Shown here piece by piece: positions 25,936 through 34,119 of a stretch of 64,000 bases of DNA. The position numbers and the translations under genes were made by a program. Origin of the DNA: Geothrix sp. (GTDB taxonomy: Bacteria; Acidobacteriota; Holophagae; Holophagales; Holophagaceae); assembly GCF_020622065.1 (NCBI RefSeq), contig NZ_JAHRYQ010000002.1, positions 126,867 to 190,866 on the forward strand. Reading direction: 5' to 3'. Each line of letters starts with the position of its first letter. The stretch's first letter is position 1. Below the pieces are notes generated by a model. That model saw only the letters and a list, made by a program, of their open reading frames with translations. It was not told the DNA's origin and did not search any database.

Positions 25936-26505
25936 ATGACCTCCTCCAGCCCACTGACTCTGCCCAACGCGCTGACCTTGCTGCGGATCCTGGCGATCCC
26001 CTTTTTCGCCATCGCGGTCTGGTACGGCCACCACTGGCAGGCCTTCGGGCTCTTTGCCGCCGCAGGGTTCACCGACCTGCTGGATGGCCTCATCGCCCGG
26101 GCCTTCAACCAGCGCTCAGACCTGGGGGCCGTGCTGGATCCGGCCGCGGACAAGCTGCTGATGACCACGGCCTTCATCCTCCTGGCCTGGCGCACCCAGG
26201 GCATGGCCGCGCCCATCCCCGTGTGGGTGGCCATCCTCGCCATCACGCGGGATCTGGTGATCTCGTTCTACGCCTTCGCCTCGGTCGATCGTCTCAGCGA
26301 CAGCAAGTTCCACCCGAGCCTGCTGGGCAAGCTCAGTACCGCCATGCAGCTGATCGCCGTCTCGCTCGGCCTGCTCTTCAACGCCCTGGGCTACCGGCCC
26401 TGGATGGATCCCTTCCTCCCCGAGATGTACTGGCTGGTGGCCGCCCTGGTGCTGGCCTCGGGCATCCACTACTTCATGCGGGCCACGCGGACGCCCGTGG
26501 CCTGA
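25936..26505 (+). CDS. pgsA: CDP-alcohol phosphatidyltransferase, PgsA-like
   Basis: A 189-aa inner-membrane enzyme that most likely makes phosphatidylglycerol phosphate from CDP-diacylglycerol and glycerol-3-phosphate. The family motif D-x2-DG-x2-AR-x8-G-x3-D-x3-D is complete (DLLDGLIAR, then DLGAVLDPAADK). The preceding LPNALTLLRILAIP is the typical N-terminus. There are about five membrane segments. No ribosome site is present, and TAAACT ends 9 nt before the ATG, so the mRNA may be leaderless. It diverges from feoA. The exact alcohol acceptor is inferred from family similarity. Confidence 0.88.
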   Translation: MTSSSPLTLPNALTLLRILAIPFFAIAVWYGHHWQAFGLFAAAGFTDLLDGLIARAFNQRSDLGAVLDPAADKLLMTTAFILLAWRTQGMAAPIPVWVAILAITRDLVISFYAFASVDRLSDSKFHPSLLGKLSTAMQLIAVSLGLLFNALGYRPWMDPFLPEMYWLVAALVLASGIHYFMRATRTPVA

Positions 26506-26547
26506 TAGACTGGCTCTTCCGCGTCGGGAGACGCCGAAGGAGCTGCC

Positions 26548-27549
26548 ATGAGAAAGCCCGCCCCGAAGGGGTCCCGCACCGCGCCCACCACCCGCAAGCC
26601 TGCCACCGGCCGTCCGGCCGCCGGCGTAACTCGGGGCTCGGCTTCCGCCCGTCCGGCCCCAGGTCCAGCCCGGTCACCGTCCGCCTCCCGCCCGTCCTCG
26701 AGTGCGGGCGCCCGCCCCTCTGCCGGCGCTCCCACCCGGCGACCGGCCATCGACAAGACCCGACCCGCGGCCAAGCAGGCCCCGCGCAAAGCCGCAGCCC
26801 CTCACCCCAGCGGTGGCGCCTCGCCTCGTCCTCCCCGGACCGGGCAGGACCGCCTGCAGAAGATCCTGGCCGCCGCGGGCATCGCCAGCCGCCGGGCCTG
26901 CGAACAGATCATCCTCGACGGCCGTGTGCAGGTGAACGGGAGGACCGTCACCGAGCTGGGCACCTGCGCGGATCCCCGCCGGGACGAGATCACTGTGGAC
27001 CTGGTCGAGATCCAGCGCGAGGCGCCGGTCTACATCCTCATGAACAAGCCGAAGGGCTATGTGACCACCGTGCGGGACGACCAGGGCCGCCCCACCGTGA
27101 TGGCGCTGCTCAAGGGCGTGCCGGGCCGGCTCTACCCGGTGGGCCGCCTGGACTTCAACTCCGAAGGGCTGCTGCTCATGACCAACGACGGGGCCCTGGC
27201 CCAGGTGCTCATGGGACCTGAACACGAGATTCCCAAGGTCTACCTCGTCAAGGTGCACCGCAACCCCCGGCCCGAACTCCTGAAGGAATTCCAGGAAGGC
27301 TTCCTGCTCAGCGGGCGCCGCCTCAAGCCCTGCCACATCGAGATCGCGGAGAAGGGTGACAATCCCTGGCTGAAGGTGACCCTCACCGAAGGCAAGAACC
27401 AGCAGATTCGTCGCATGTTCGCCGCCGTGGGCCACCCCGTCAGCAAGCTGCGCCGGGTGCAGTTCGGCCCCCTGGCCGATCCCCTGCTGAAGCCCGGCGC
27501 CTGGCGCTATCTGAGCCCCCAGGAGATCGCGGCGATCAAGAGCCTGTAG
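26548..27549 (+). CDS. rluB: Pseudouridine synthase, RluB/RsuA family, with a long basic N-terminal tail
   Basis: A 333-aa protein. The first 95 residues are low-complexity Pro/Ala/Arg/Ser and probably disordered. An S4 RNA-binding domain follows (DRLQKILAAAGIASRRACEQ). The catalytic domain contains the Asp in YPVGRLDFNSEGLLLMTNDG and ends with the usual NQQIRRMF and RRVQFGPLADPLL. It likely modifies large-subunit rRNA (RluB-type site), but RsuA/RluE relatives cannot be excluded from sequence alone. ATG 26548 has AAGGAG five nt upstream. TGATAGACT at 26503-26511 may be an extended -10 promoter. Confidence 0.9.
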   Translation: MRKPAPKGSRTAPTTRKPATGRPAAGVTRGSASARPAPGPARSPSASRPSSSAGARPSAGAPTRRPAIDKTRPAAKQAPRKAAAPHPSGGASPRPPRTGQDRLQKILAAAGIASRRACEQIILDGRVQVNGRTVTELGTCADPRRDEITVDLVEIQREAPVYILMNKPKGYVTTVRDDQGRPTVMALLKGVPGRLYPVGRLDFNSEGLLLMTNDGALAQVLMGPEHEIPKVYLVKVHRNPRPELLKEFQEGFLLSGRRLKPCHIEIAEKGDNPWLKVTLTEGKNQQIRRMFAAVGHPVSKLRRVQFGPLADPLLKPGAWRYLSPQEIAAIKSL

Positions 27550-27551
27550 CC

Positions 27552-27995
27552 TCAGGCCAGGTGGAGGCTCCGGACCGCCAGGAGGATCTCCCGCAGGAAG
27601 AACACGAGCGCCGCCACGAAGGCGGCCATGGCCAGGATGAAGAGCGAGGCCACCGCCCCGGCCACGCTGGCCTTCATCACCGCGCCCAGGAACACCGTGG
27701 CGATGCTGACGCAGACCAGCAGCGCCGCCGTGGTGCCGAAGGTGATGGCCAGGTTGATCAGGTTCCGCCGTCGCGCCAGGGTGTGCATCTCATCATGGAT
27801 GGCCGCGAGTCGGATTTCCGAAGCCGTCTCGAGCAGCTCCTTCAGCGCGCGGGCCCGATCCACGATGCGGGCCAGCCGCGTGGACAGCACGCCCAGGATC
27901 GTCCCGATGGAAGTCAGCAGGAAGACCGGCGCCACCGAGAGCTGGATGACATGCGAAATGTCGTAGATGGTCTGGTCGGAGACGGGTGCGGGCAT
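27552..27995 (-). CDS. DUF2721-type membrane protein
   Basis: A 147-aa membrane protein. The N-terminal DISHVIQLSVAPVFLLTSIG and VLSTRLARIVDRARAL match the DUF2721 family. Three hydrophobic segments flank an amphipathic middle helix. Function unknown. The gene converges with rluB, with the two stops 2 nt apart, and the gene upstream on its strand starts beyond it (ribA ends at 28029). Confidence 0.85.
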   Translation of the reverse strand: MPAPVSDQTIYDISHVIQLSVAPVFLLTSIGTILGVLSTRLARIVDRARALKELLETASEIRLAAIHDEMHTLARRRNLINLAITFGTTAALLVCVSIATVFLGAVMKASVAGAVASLFILAMAAFVAALVFFLREILLAVRSLHLA

Positions 27996-28028
27996 GGCTA
28001 CATAGCTATCAGCTGAACGCCGAATCCG

Positions 28029-28688
28029 CTAGAGCGCCTCTTCCTCGAAATCCAGCATGTGGCCGCTCTTGCGGGCCTTGGTCTTGAGATAGCGCAGGTT
28101 GTGGGGATTGGAAGCCAGCTGGTGGCGCTCCCGCTCGACCTCGATGCCCGCCGATTCCAGCGCGCCGATCTTGCGCGGGTTGTTGGTCAGCAGCTTGACC
28201 TTGGTGATGCCGAAGAACTTCAGCATCTCCACGGCGCAGTCGTAGGTGCGGAGGTCATCGGGGAAGCCCAGCGAGTGGTTGGCCTCCACGGTGTCGAGCC
28301 CCTGCTCCTGCAGCGCGTAGGCCTTGAGCTTGTTCAGGAGGCCGATGCCGCGGCCCTCCTGGCGCAGGTAGAGCACCATGCCACCATGCTCGGCCACATG
28401 GCGAAGGCCTTCCTCCAGCTGCTGCCGGCAGTCGCACTTGAGGCTGCCCAGCACATCCCCCGTCCAGCATTCGGAATGGATGCGCACCGGGATGCGCCGC
28501 CGGGCGTCGATCTCTCCCGCCACGATGGCCAGGTGCTCCTTGCCCGTGGCGTGCTCCAGGAAGCCGTAGACCGTGAACTTCCCGAAGATGGACGGGACAT
28601 TGGCCTTGGCGATGAAGGGGACCTTCTCCGCCTGCAGCTTGCAGAAGAGTTCGAGCTTCGGGGCGCTGCTGGGTTCTTTGGGGGTCAT
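28029..28688 (-). CDS. ribA: GTP cyclohydrolase II
   Basis: A 219-aa enzyme converting GTP to 2,5-diamino-6-ribosylamino-pyrimidinone phosphate, the first step of riboflavin synthesis. The zinc Cys are in SECWTGDVLGSLKCDC. LRQEGRGIGLLNKLKAY is the catalytic/GTP-binding stretch. It is a stand-alone RibA, not fused to RibB. I looked for an FMN riboswitch in the 107 nt upstream and saw none. A possible promoter TTGCCC-17-CAGACT lies there. Confidence 0.95.
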   Translation of the reverse strand: MTPKEPSSAPKLELFCKLQAEKVPFIAKANVPSIFGKFTVYGFLEHATGKEHLAIVAGEIDARRRIPVRIHSECWTGDVLGSLKCDCRQQLEEGLRHVAEHGGMVLYLRQEGRGIGLLNKLKAYALQEQGLDTVEANHSLGFPDDLRTYDCAVEMLKFFGITKVKLLTNNPRKIGALESAGIEVERERHQLASNPHNLRYLKTKARKSGHMLDFEEEAL

Positions 28689-28795
28689 GGGATTCCAGGA
28701 AGGGGTGCGTCCACGCCATTGGATGCCGCCCAGGGGAATAAGAAGTCTGAAGTCAGGGTCTGTTCAGGGCAACCCCATAGTGTCCTACTTATAAT

Positions 28796-29791
28796 CTAGA
28801 CAATATCCTTCGCCATCTGAGCCTGGACGGCGGCCTCCACCTGCGCGATGAAGGCTGGCAGGGGCTGCGCGACCTTCGCGCCCGAAGCCAGCCGGTGGCC
28901 GCCACCGCCGAACAAACGGCAGACCGCGTTCACATCCACCCGCTCGCGGGAGCGCAGGCTGACCTTGGCGCGGCCATCCGCGGTCTCGGAAAAGAGGGCC
29001 GCGACTTCCACTCCGAACAGCTTGCGGGGTTCCTCCACCAGCTCATCCAGATCCTCGTGCGTGGCGCCGCAGGCGGCCAGATCCGCCGCGGTCACGGCGA
29101 CATAGGCGAAGCGGCCGGCGTCCCGCAGCTGGAGTCCCCCCATGGCCCGGCCGAAGAGCTTGAGCTTGGCAGGCGTGGCAGTCTGATAGAGCGCGTTGTA
29201 GGTGCGGGCGGGGTGGACGCCCTGGGCGATGAGATCGGCCGCGGCATGGTGGATCTTCGGCGTGGTGTTGGAGTGCCGGAAATTGCCGGTGTCGCTCACC
29301 ATGCCGGCGTAGAGGGCCTGGGCCATCACGGGCGGAAGGTCGCCGCCGAGGCGGGGCCGCACCAGGTCGTAGACCAGCTCCGTGCTGGCGCTGGCCGTGG
29401 GATCCGTGAATTCGTCATCGAAGCCCTGCGGGGCATCCTTGAGGTGATGGTCGAGGCAGGCGCGTTCGGCCCCGGTGCCCTGGAACGCCGCGAAGAGCGG
29501 CCCCATCCGGTGGGGTTCCGAGGCGTCGATGAGCAGCCAGGCATCGGGCCAGGCGGCCAGGTCCGCATGGACACCGCCGGGCTCGAAGGCCTCGATCCAG
29601 CCCTCGGGATCCAGGAAGCGCAGGTTCTCGGGAAGGACCGGCGTCACCACGATGCGGACCGCCTTGCCCTGCCCTTTCAGGTGGGCGGCCAGAGCGATCG
29701 CCGCGCCCACGCCGTCCCCATCCGGGTTCTCGTGCGTGGTGAGAAGGACCTTGGTGTGGCGGTCGAGAAAGTCGGCGAAGCGATCCAGCAT
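28796..29791 (-). CDS. nrnA: NrnA-type DHH oligoribonuclease / PAP phosphatase
   Basis: A 331-aa DHH-DHHA1 protein that degrades nanoRNA and may dephosphorylate pAp. Motifs are THENPDGDGVGAAIAL (motif I), LLIDASEP, the DHH signature in CLDHHLKD, and DTGNFRHSNT. The C-terminal DHHA1 domain carries GGGGHRLASGAKV. Length and order are standard for NrnA. It is co-directional with add upstream (26 nt) and ribA downstream. Confidence 0.92.
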   Translation of the reverse strand: MLDRFADFLDRHTKVLLTTHENPDGDGVGAAIALAAHLKGQGKAVRIVVTPVLPENLRFLDPEGWIEAFEPGGVHADLAAWPDAWLLIDASEPHRMGPLFAAFQGTGAERACLDHHLKDAPQGFDDEFTDPTASASTELVYDLVRPRLGGDLPPVMAQALYAGMVSDTGNFRHSNTTPKIHHAAADLIAQGVHPARTYNALYQTATPAKLKLFGRAMGGLQLRDAGRFAYVAVTAADLAACGATHEDLDELVEEPRKLFGVEVAALFSETADGRAKVSLRSRERVDVNAVCRLFGGGGHRLASGAKVAQPLPAFIAQVEAAVQAQMAKDIV

Positions 29792-29817
29792 GAATCCTGA
29801 CCTCGAAAGTCAGGATA

Positions 29818-30885
29818 TCAGAGCTGCTCCCGTTTGCTCTCCAGACTGCCCGGCTTGAAGGCCTTCAGCTCGTGCACCACTTCCGCGAGCAGGGCCCGCT
29901 TGAGGGCGTAGGGCAGGAAGGCGCTCTTGAAGCCCATGATGATGAGCTCCTTGATCTCCTCGAGGTTGAAGTTCAGCTCTTCGTGGATGACCTGGAATTC
30001 GCGGCTCACGGTGGTGGCCGTGACCATGCGGTTGTCCGTGTTCACCGTGACGCGCAGGCCCAGGTCATAGAACAGCCGGATCGGGTGATCGGCCATCTTC
30101 TTCACGGCCTTGGTCTGCACATTGCTCGACGGGCAGCACTCCAGCGGAATGCGGTGGTCATTCACATAGTTCAGCAGGTCGCCGTCCTCGATGAGCCGCA
30201 CGCCGTGGCCGATGCGGTGCGCCCCGCAGAGGTGGATGGCCTGGTGGATGCTCTCGGGGCCGTAGGCCTCGCCCGCGTGCAGGGTGCAGTTGATGTTGTT
30301 CTGCAGGACCCGGCCGAAGGCATCCTTGTGGCGCTTGGCGGGAAAGTTCTCCTCGGCGCCCGCCAGGTCGAAGCCCACCACGCCCTTGTTCTTGAAGGCC
30401 ACGGTGAGATCCGCCAGGCGCAGCGAGATGTCGGGCGAGATGTGGCGCATGCCGCAGAGGATGACGCCGGTCTTGATGTTGTACTTCCGCTCCGCCTGGG
30501 CCAGCCCCTCAAGCACCGCCTGGACGATGGCATGAAGCGTGAGCCCCTTCTGCTGATGGAGGATGGGGCTGTACCGCACCTCCATGTAGCGGACATTCTC
30601 CTTGGCCGCATCCTCGGCCAGCTCGAAGGCGGTGCGGACCAGGCTCTCGTAGGTCTGCATCACGGACAGCGTCACATCGAAGGCCCGGAGGTACTCCACG
30701 AGGGACTTGCAGTCCTCGCCGACCTCCACGAAGGGGCGCAGGCCCTCCATGCTGTCCGCCGGCAGCTTCACCTTCTGCTGCTCGGCCAATTCGAGGATGG
30801 TGGGAATGCGGAGGCTGCCGTCGAGATGGACATGCAGGTCCGTCTTGGGAAGGCGCTGGAGATCCTGGAGCGTGAGTTTCGGCAT
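29818..30885 (-). CDS. add: Adenosine deaminase
   Basis: A 355-aa zinc enzyme deaminating adenosine (or a related purine) in salvage. Zinc and active-site motifs: KTDLHVHLDGS, LHAGEAYGPES (catalytic Glu), HRIGHGVRL, SSNVQTKAV and TVNTDN (zinc Asp). An adenine or aminofutalosine deaminase cannot be fully excluded, since this superfamily is broad. Likely operonic with nrnA, 26 nt away. Confidence 0.9.
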   Translation of the reverse strand: MPKLTLQDLQRLPKTDLHVHLDGSLRIPTILELAEQQKVKLPADSMEGLRPFVEVGEDCKSLVEYLRAFDVTLSVMQTYESLVRTAFELAEDAAKENVRYMEVRYSPILHQQKGLTLHAIVQAVLEGLAQAERKYNIKTGVILCGMRHISPDISLRLADLTVAFKNKGVVGFDLAGAEENFPAKRHKDAFGRVLQNNINCTLHAGEAYGPESIHQAIHLCGAHRIGHGVRLIEDGDLLNYVNDHRIPLECCPSSNVQTKAVKKMADHPIRLFYDLGLRVTVNTDNRMVTATTVSREFQVIHEELNFNLEEIKELIIMGFKSAFLPYALKRALLAEVVHELKAFKPGSLESKREQL

Positions 30886-30975
30886 GGCCTAGCCTAGCGC
30901 CTCGCAGGGCCGCGGGCTACGGCCATGAGACTGGAGCATGAGGCCGAGGGACATGCAGCAGCCCTGGATTACCCT

Positions 30976-31476
30976 TCAGACATTCAGCTGGCTCAGGCGG
31001 TGGGCAAGGGTGGGGGCGTCGGTCTCCAGCGCCTGGCAGTCCTTGCAGAGCCCGAAGATCTGGTGGCTGTGGTGCATGGGCTTGAAGCCGTATTCCTGGC
31101 AGATGGTGTCCTGGAGCGCCTCGAGCTTGGGCCGGAAGAACTCGATGATGGCGTCGCAGTTCAGGCAGATCAGGTGGTCGTGGTGCTCATCGCTCCGCAC
31201 CGCCTCGTAGTGGGCGTGCTGGTCACCGAAGCTGCTCTTCCGCACCAGCCCGCACTGCACCAGCAGGTCGAGGGTGCGGTAGACGGTGGCGCGGCTGATG
31301 GCCTTGCCCTTCTGCTTCAAGGCCATGTGGAGCTGGTCCGCGTCGAAGTGGTGGGCCTGGCCGAAGACCTCCTCCACCAGCTCCAGCCGCTCGCCTGTCA
31401 ACTTCAACTGGCGCGAGCGCAGGAAGGTCTCGAAACGCTGCTGTTCTTCGGGGCGGTCGGTCTTCTGCTTTCGCAT
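30976..31476 (-). CDS. Fur-family metalloregulator
   Basis: A 166-aa Fur/PerR-type repressor. The winged helix contains LKLTGERLELVEEVF and KAISRATVYRTLDLLVQCGL. The metal-binding part has HYEAVRSDEHHDHLICLNCD and, near the end, LCKDCQAL (structural zinc CxxC pairs). ATG 31476 is chosen for AGGA upstream; GTG 31509 is an alternative adding 11 residues. It is divergent from the gene at 31582. A 12-bp perfect palindrome lies between them. Confidence 0.93.
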   Translation of the reverse strand: MRKQKTDRPEEQQRFETFLRSRQLKLTGERLELVEEVFGQAHHFDADQLHMALKQKGKAISRATVYRTLDLLVQCGLVRKSSFGDQHAHYEAVRSDEHHDHLICLNCDAIIEFFRPKLEALQDTICQEYGFKPMHHSHQIFGLCKDCQALETDAPTLAHRLSQLNV

Positions 31477-31523
31477 GGGATCCTCGGTGGGGAAGTCTAT
31501 CCGGTCCACCCGGCTAATCGCAT

Positions 31524-31552
31524 TTTACTGCTGAAAAAAGAAAGGGTATGAT
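31524..31552 (+). promoter_or_regulatory. Promoter of the gene at 31582
   Basis: TTTACT (31524-31529), a 17-nt spacer and TATGAT (31547-31552). The palindrome at 31550-31561 overlaps the -10 box and the predicted start site. Confidence 0.6.
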
Positions 31553-31561
31553 GAATTCATC
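31550..31561. promoter_or_regulatory. Palindromic operator between divergent genes
   Basis: GATGAATTCATC is a perfect 12-bp palindrome overlapping the -10 box of the rightward promoter. It is A/T-rich like Fur and PerR boxes but shorter. The adjacent Fur-family protein or the winged-helix protein at 31582 are candidate binders. Confidence 0.5.
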
Positions 31562-31581
31562 GTATACATAGTGGAGCCGCC

Positions 31582-32133
31582 ATGGCCATCGTCATTATCC
31601 AGTCCCCCAATCTTGCACCGGAACAGGAGACCCGCATCGGCGAGCGGATCATTACGGCCCTTCAACAGGAAGGTATCGCACCCGGTTCCGTGGTGGTGAT
31701 GTTCCGGCCCGAGCGGGGCGACATCTATCTGGATGGCCTGCTGGTCCAAGCCGAAACCCCCGCCCGAATTCAGCCTCCTGCGCCGATCGCGGCAAAGCCC
31801 GCCGCCCCGGTGGCGGCCGGGGAACCCGCCGGCTTCAAGACCAAGGCCCGCCGTTCCAAACCCGAACTGGAGGATCTGAAGCAGGGCCTGATGCAGAAGC
31901 TGCAGGACAAGGGTTCCCTCAGCAGTTTCGAGGCCCAGGTGGCCCTGGACCTCAAGGATTGCGACTGGGCGCCGGCCACGCTTCGCCGGCTGTTCACGGA
32001 ACTGGAGGAAGCCAAGCTCATCACCAAGAGCGGCCAGAAGCGGGGCACGCGCTATGTCTGGAAGGGCATGGTGAACACGCCCCAGGTGCCTCCCGCGGTG
32101 AAGCTGGTGAAGGCGGAGTCGGACGAGGAGTAA
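31582..32133 (+). CDS. Unknown protein: small alpha/beta domain fused to a winged-helix-like domain
   Basis: A 183-aa protein with two parts. Residues 1-55 form a compact alpha/beta unit (MAIVIIQSPNLAPEQETRIG, then PGSVVVMFRPERGDIYLDGL) reminiscent of tautomerase-like folds but without the catalytic N-terminal Pro. A Pro/Ala linker (60-90) follows. Residues about 95-165 look like a winged helix (SLSSFEAQVALDLKDCDWAPATLRRLFTEL ending in a wing). GGAG lies close to the start. It diverges from the Fur-family gene and ends in a strong terminator. It could be a small regulator, but no family name can be given. Confidence 0.75.
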   Translation: MAIVIIQSPNLAPEQETRIGERIITALQQEGIAPGSVVVMFRPERGDIYLDGLLVQAETPARIQPPAPIAAKPAAPVAAGEPAGFKTKARRSKPELEDLKQGLMQKLQDKGSLSSFEAQVALDLKDCDWAPATLRRLFTELEEAKLITKSGQKRGTRYVWKGMVNTPQVPPAVKLVKAESDEE

Positions 32134-32166
32134 TGCTCTCCGGAGGTTCCCTCCCAACGCATGCGC

Positions 32167-32191
32167 AGAAGCCCGGCTAAGCCGGGCTTCT
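32167..32191 (+). terminator. Terminator after the gene at 31582
   Basis: Perfect 11-bp stem AGAAGCCCGGC / GCCGGGCTTCT with a 3-nt loop, followed by GCTTT. Confidence 0.75.
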
Positions 32192-32234
32192 GCTTTGATG
32201 CACCGGAAGTCCCATGCCCTGCCACACTCGCGCT

Positions 32235-32951
32235 ATGGATTGGTTCGCCTGGGATTTCGATCACCCCGCCTATTTCCAGATCTACGCGGACAAGGCGGCC
32301 GATGCCGCCCTGGAAGGCCCTGCCCTCGCGGCCCTGCTGGATCTCCCGACCGGAAGCCGCGTGCTGGACCTGCCCTGCGGCTGGGGGCGCCTCCATCCCC
32401 ACTTGAAGGCCCGGGGCCTGGAGGTGGTGGGAGGCGACCTGAGCGCCCTCAACCTGCGCCGCCACGCCGAGGAACACCCGGCGCCCCTGGCCCGTCTGGA
32501 CCTCCGGGCCCTTCCCTTCCGCGGCGGTTGCGCCGACGGCGTCTTCTGCGCGTTCACGAGTTGGGGCTACTTCGCCACGGAGGAGGAGAACCTGCGCCAG
32601 CTGTCGGAAGCCGGCCGGGTCTTGCGCCCCGGTGGCGCCCTGCTCCTGGATCTGGTGGGTCGGGACTTCCTGCGGGCCTCCGTGGCCGAAGTGGAAGGCT
32701 ACTGGCTGGACTTCCCCCACGAGGGCTACCAGGAGCGCGCCACCTGGAGCCCCGACCACCGGCGCATCCTCACCGAGCGGCGCTGCCAGGGCCAGGGCTT
32801 CCGCCACGACATCTGGATACCCACGGATGCCGAGGTGCAAGCCTGTCTCGCACAGGCCGGCTTCCGCGCCATCGAGGCCTACGGTGGCCTGGATGGGCGC
32901 CCCTGGGACGCCGCGGCCGAGCGGTGGATCTACCGGGCCGTCAGGTCCTGA
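32235..32951 (+). CDS. Class I SAM-dependent methyltransferase
   Basis: A 238-aa methyltransferase. The SAM-binding motif I is VLDLPCGWGRLHPHL, followed by VVGGDLS (acidic residue for the ribose) and a typical post-motif strand GALLLDLVGRDF. The substrate is unknown. The start at 32235 is chosen because MDWFAWDFDH begins the conserved part. There is no ribosome site, and CACACT ends 6 nt before the ATG, consistent with a leaderless mRNA. Its 3' end overlaps the convergent MFS gene by 11 nt. Confidence 0.88.
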   Translation: MDWFAWDFDHPAYFQIYADKAADAALEGPALAALLDLPTGSRVLDLPCGWGRLHPHLKARGLEVVGGDLSALNLRRHAEEHPAPLARLDLRALPFRGGCADGVFCAFTSWGYFATEEENLRQLSEAGRVLRPGGALLLDLVGRDFLRASVAEVEGYWLDFPHEGYQERATWSPDHRRILTERRCQGQGFRHDIWIPTDAEVQACLAQAGFRAIEAYGGLDGRPWDAAAERWIYRAVRS

Positions 32952-34095
32952 TGCCCTTCATGGCCAGCAGGTAGGCGGCAAAGCCGAGACCCGACAGACC
33001 CAGGGCCCAGGCCAGCCCCAACCCCTGCACCAGAGCCCCTCCCACCAGAGGGCCCACCATCATGCCTACGGAGTAGGCCAGGTTCAGGATGGAGAAGGCC
33101 GAGGCGAAGCTCTGGCTCCCCAGCCGCTCCACCTGGTCCGCCACGGCGGGACTGCAGGGGCTCATGATGAAGCTCGCCGTGCTGCCCAGCCCCATCATGG
33201 CCACCACCACCATCCAGGACCGGGGCAGCAGGGCGGGAAGGGGCAGCAGGATCGCCGCCAGGACCAGCCCCACGCGCAACACCCGGGCCCGGCCGATGCG
33301 GTCCGACAAACGGCCCATCAGGGGCGAGGTGAGGGTGTGCGCCACGGCCGCCGCCGCGAAACAGAGGCCGATCTGCGTCGGAGACTGGCCCAGCCTGCGG
33401 TTGAAATCCAGTGGCAGGGTGGATTCCAGGAGGGCCCACAGGCAGGAGCCCAGCGCCATGGCGCCGGCGAAGACCCGGATGGTCCGGTTGGACAGCAGCT
33501 GTCGGAAAGGGAGCTTCGGGCCCCTTTTCGGTTCCGTCACCGGCAACAGGAAGGCCCGGCCCGCCGCGTCCAGAGCCACCAGGACCGCGCCCAGCAGGAA
33601 AGGCGTGGAAGGACCGCCATGCTGATCGAGGAAACCCGAAAGCGGAGGCCCGATCAGCACCCCGAGATTCGCGGCGGCGAAGGCCGTGCCCATGGCCTTT
33701 CCCCGGGATTCGGCCGGAAAGTGATCCGCCAGCAGGGCCATGCCCGGCAGCCAAGTCGCCGCGCCGGCCACGCCCTGGAGGAAGCGCGCCAGCACCAGCA
33801 GCCAGTACTGCTTCGACACCGCGAACACCAGCGTCGTGACCATCAGTCCCGCCAGACCCCAGAGCATGGTTCCGCGGCGGCCGTAGCGGTCCGTGAGCAG
33901 AGCGACGGGAAAAGTCGCCAGCAGCAACGCCACGGCGTAGCTGCCGAAGAGGATCCCCACCTCCATCTGGTTCAGCTGCAGGTCGCGGGCATACCGCGGC
34001 AGAAGGGGTACCAGCAGGTAGTAGAGGAGCATGTCCACATGAAAGGCAAGGGCCGTCACGAGGAGCGCAGCAGTGGGGGGTGCGGGGCGACGCAT
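32941..34095 (-). CDS. MFS transporter
   Basis: A 384-aa major facilitator with 12 hydrophobic segments. The loop between helices 2 and 3 is TDRYGRRGTML, the MFS motif A. LARFLQGVAGAATWLPGMAL and the second-half loop MGRLSDRIGRARVL are also typical. It resembles drug-efflux MFS proteins of the DHA1 kind, but the substrate cannot be deduced. It lies upstream of, and converges with, the methyltransferase gene, and is followed by no clear terminator. Confidence 0.9.
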   Translation of the reverse strand: MRRPAPPTAALLVTALAFHVDMLLYYLLVPLLPRYARDLQLNQMEVGILFGSYAVALLLATFPVALLTDRYGRRGTMLWGLAGLMVTTLVFAVSKQYWLLVLARFLQGVAGAATWLPGMALLADHFPAESRGKAMGTAFAAANLGVLIGPPLSGFLDQHGGPSTPFLLGAVLVALDAAGRAFLLPVTEPKRGPKLPFRQLLSNRTIRVFAGAMALGSCLWALLESTLPLDFNRRLGQSPTQIGLCFAAAAVAHTLTSPLMGRLSDRIGRARVLRVGLVLAAILLPLPALLPRSWMVVVAMMGLGSTASFIMSPCSPAVADQVERLGSQSFASAFSILNLAYSVGMMVGPLVGGALVQGLGLAWALGLSGLGFAAYLLAMKGIRT

Positions 34096-34119
34096 CCCCC
34101 CACTATCGCATCGCGCCGA

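Noticed and set aside
28689-28795. Possible FMN riboswitch ahead of ribA
   Set aside because: None of the conserved RFN element blocks (such as AGGATTAATTC-like or GGGGCGG pairs) is present and the region is too short.
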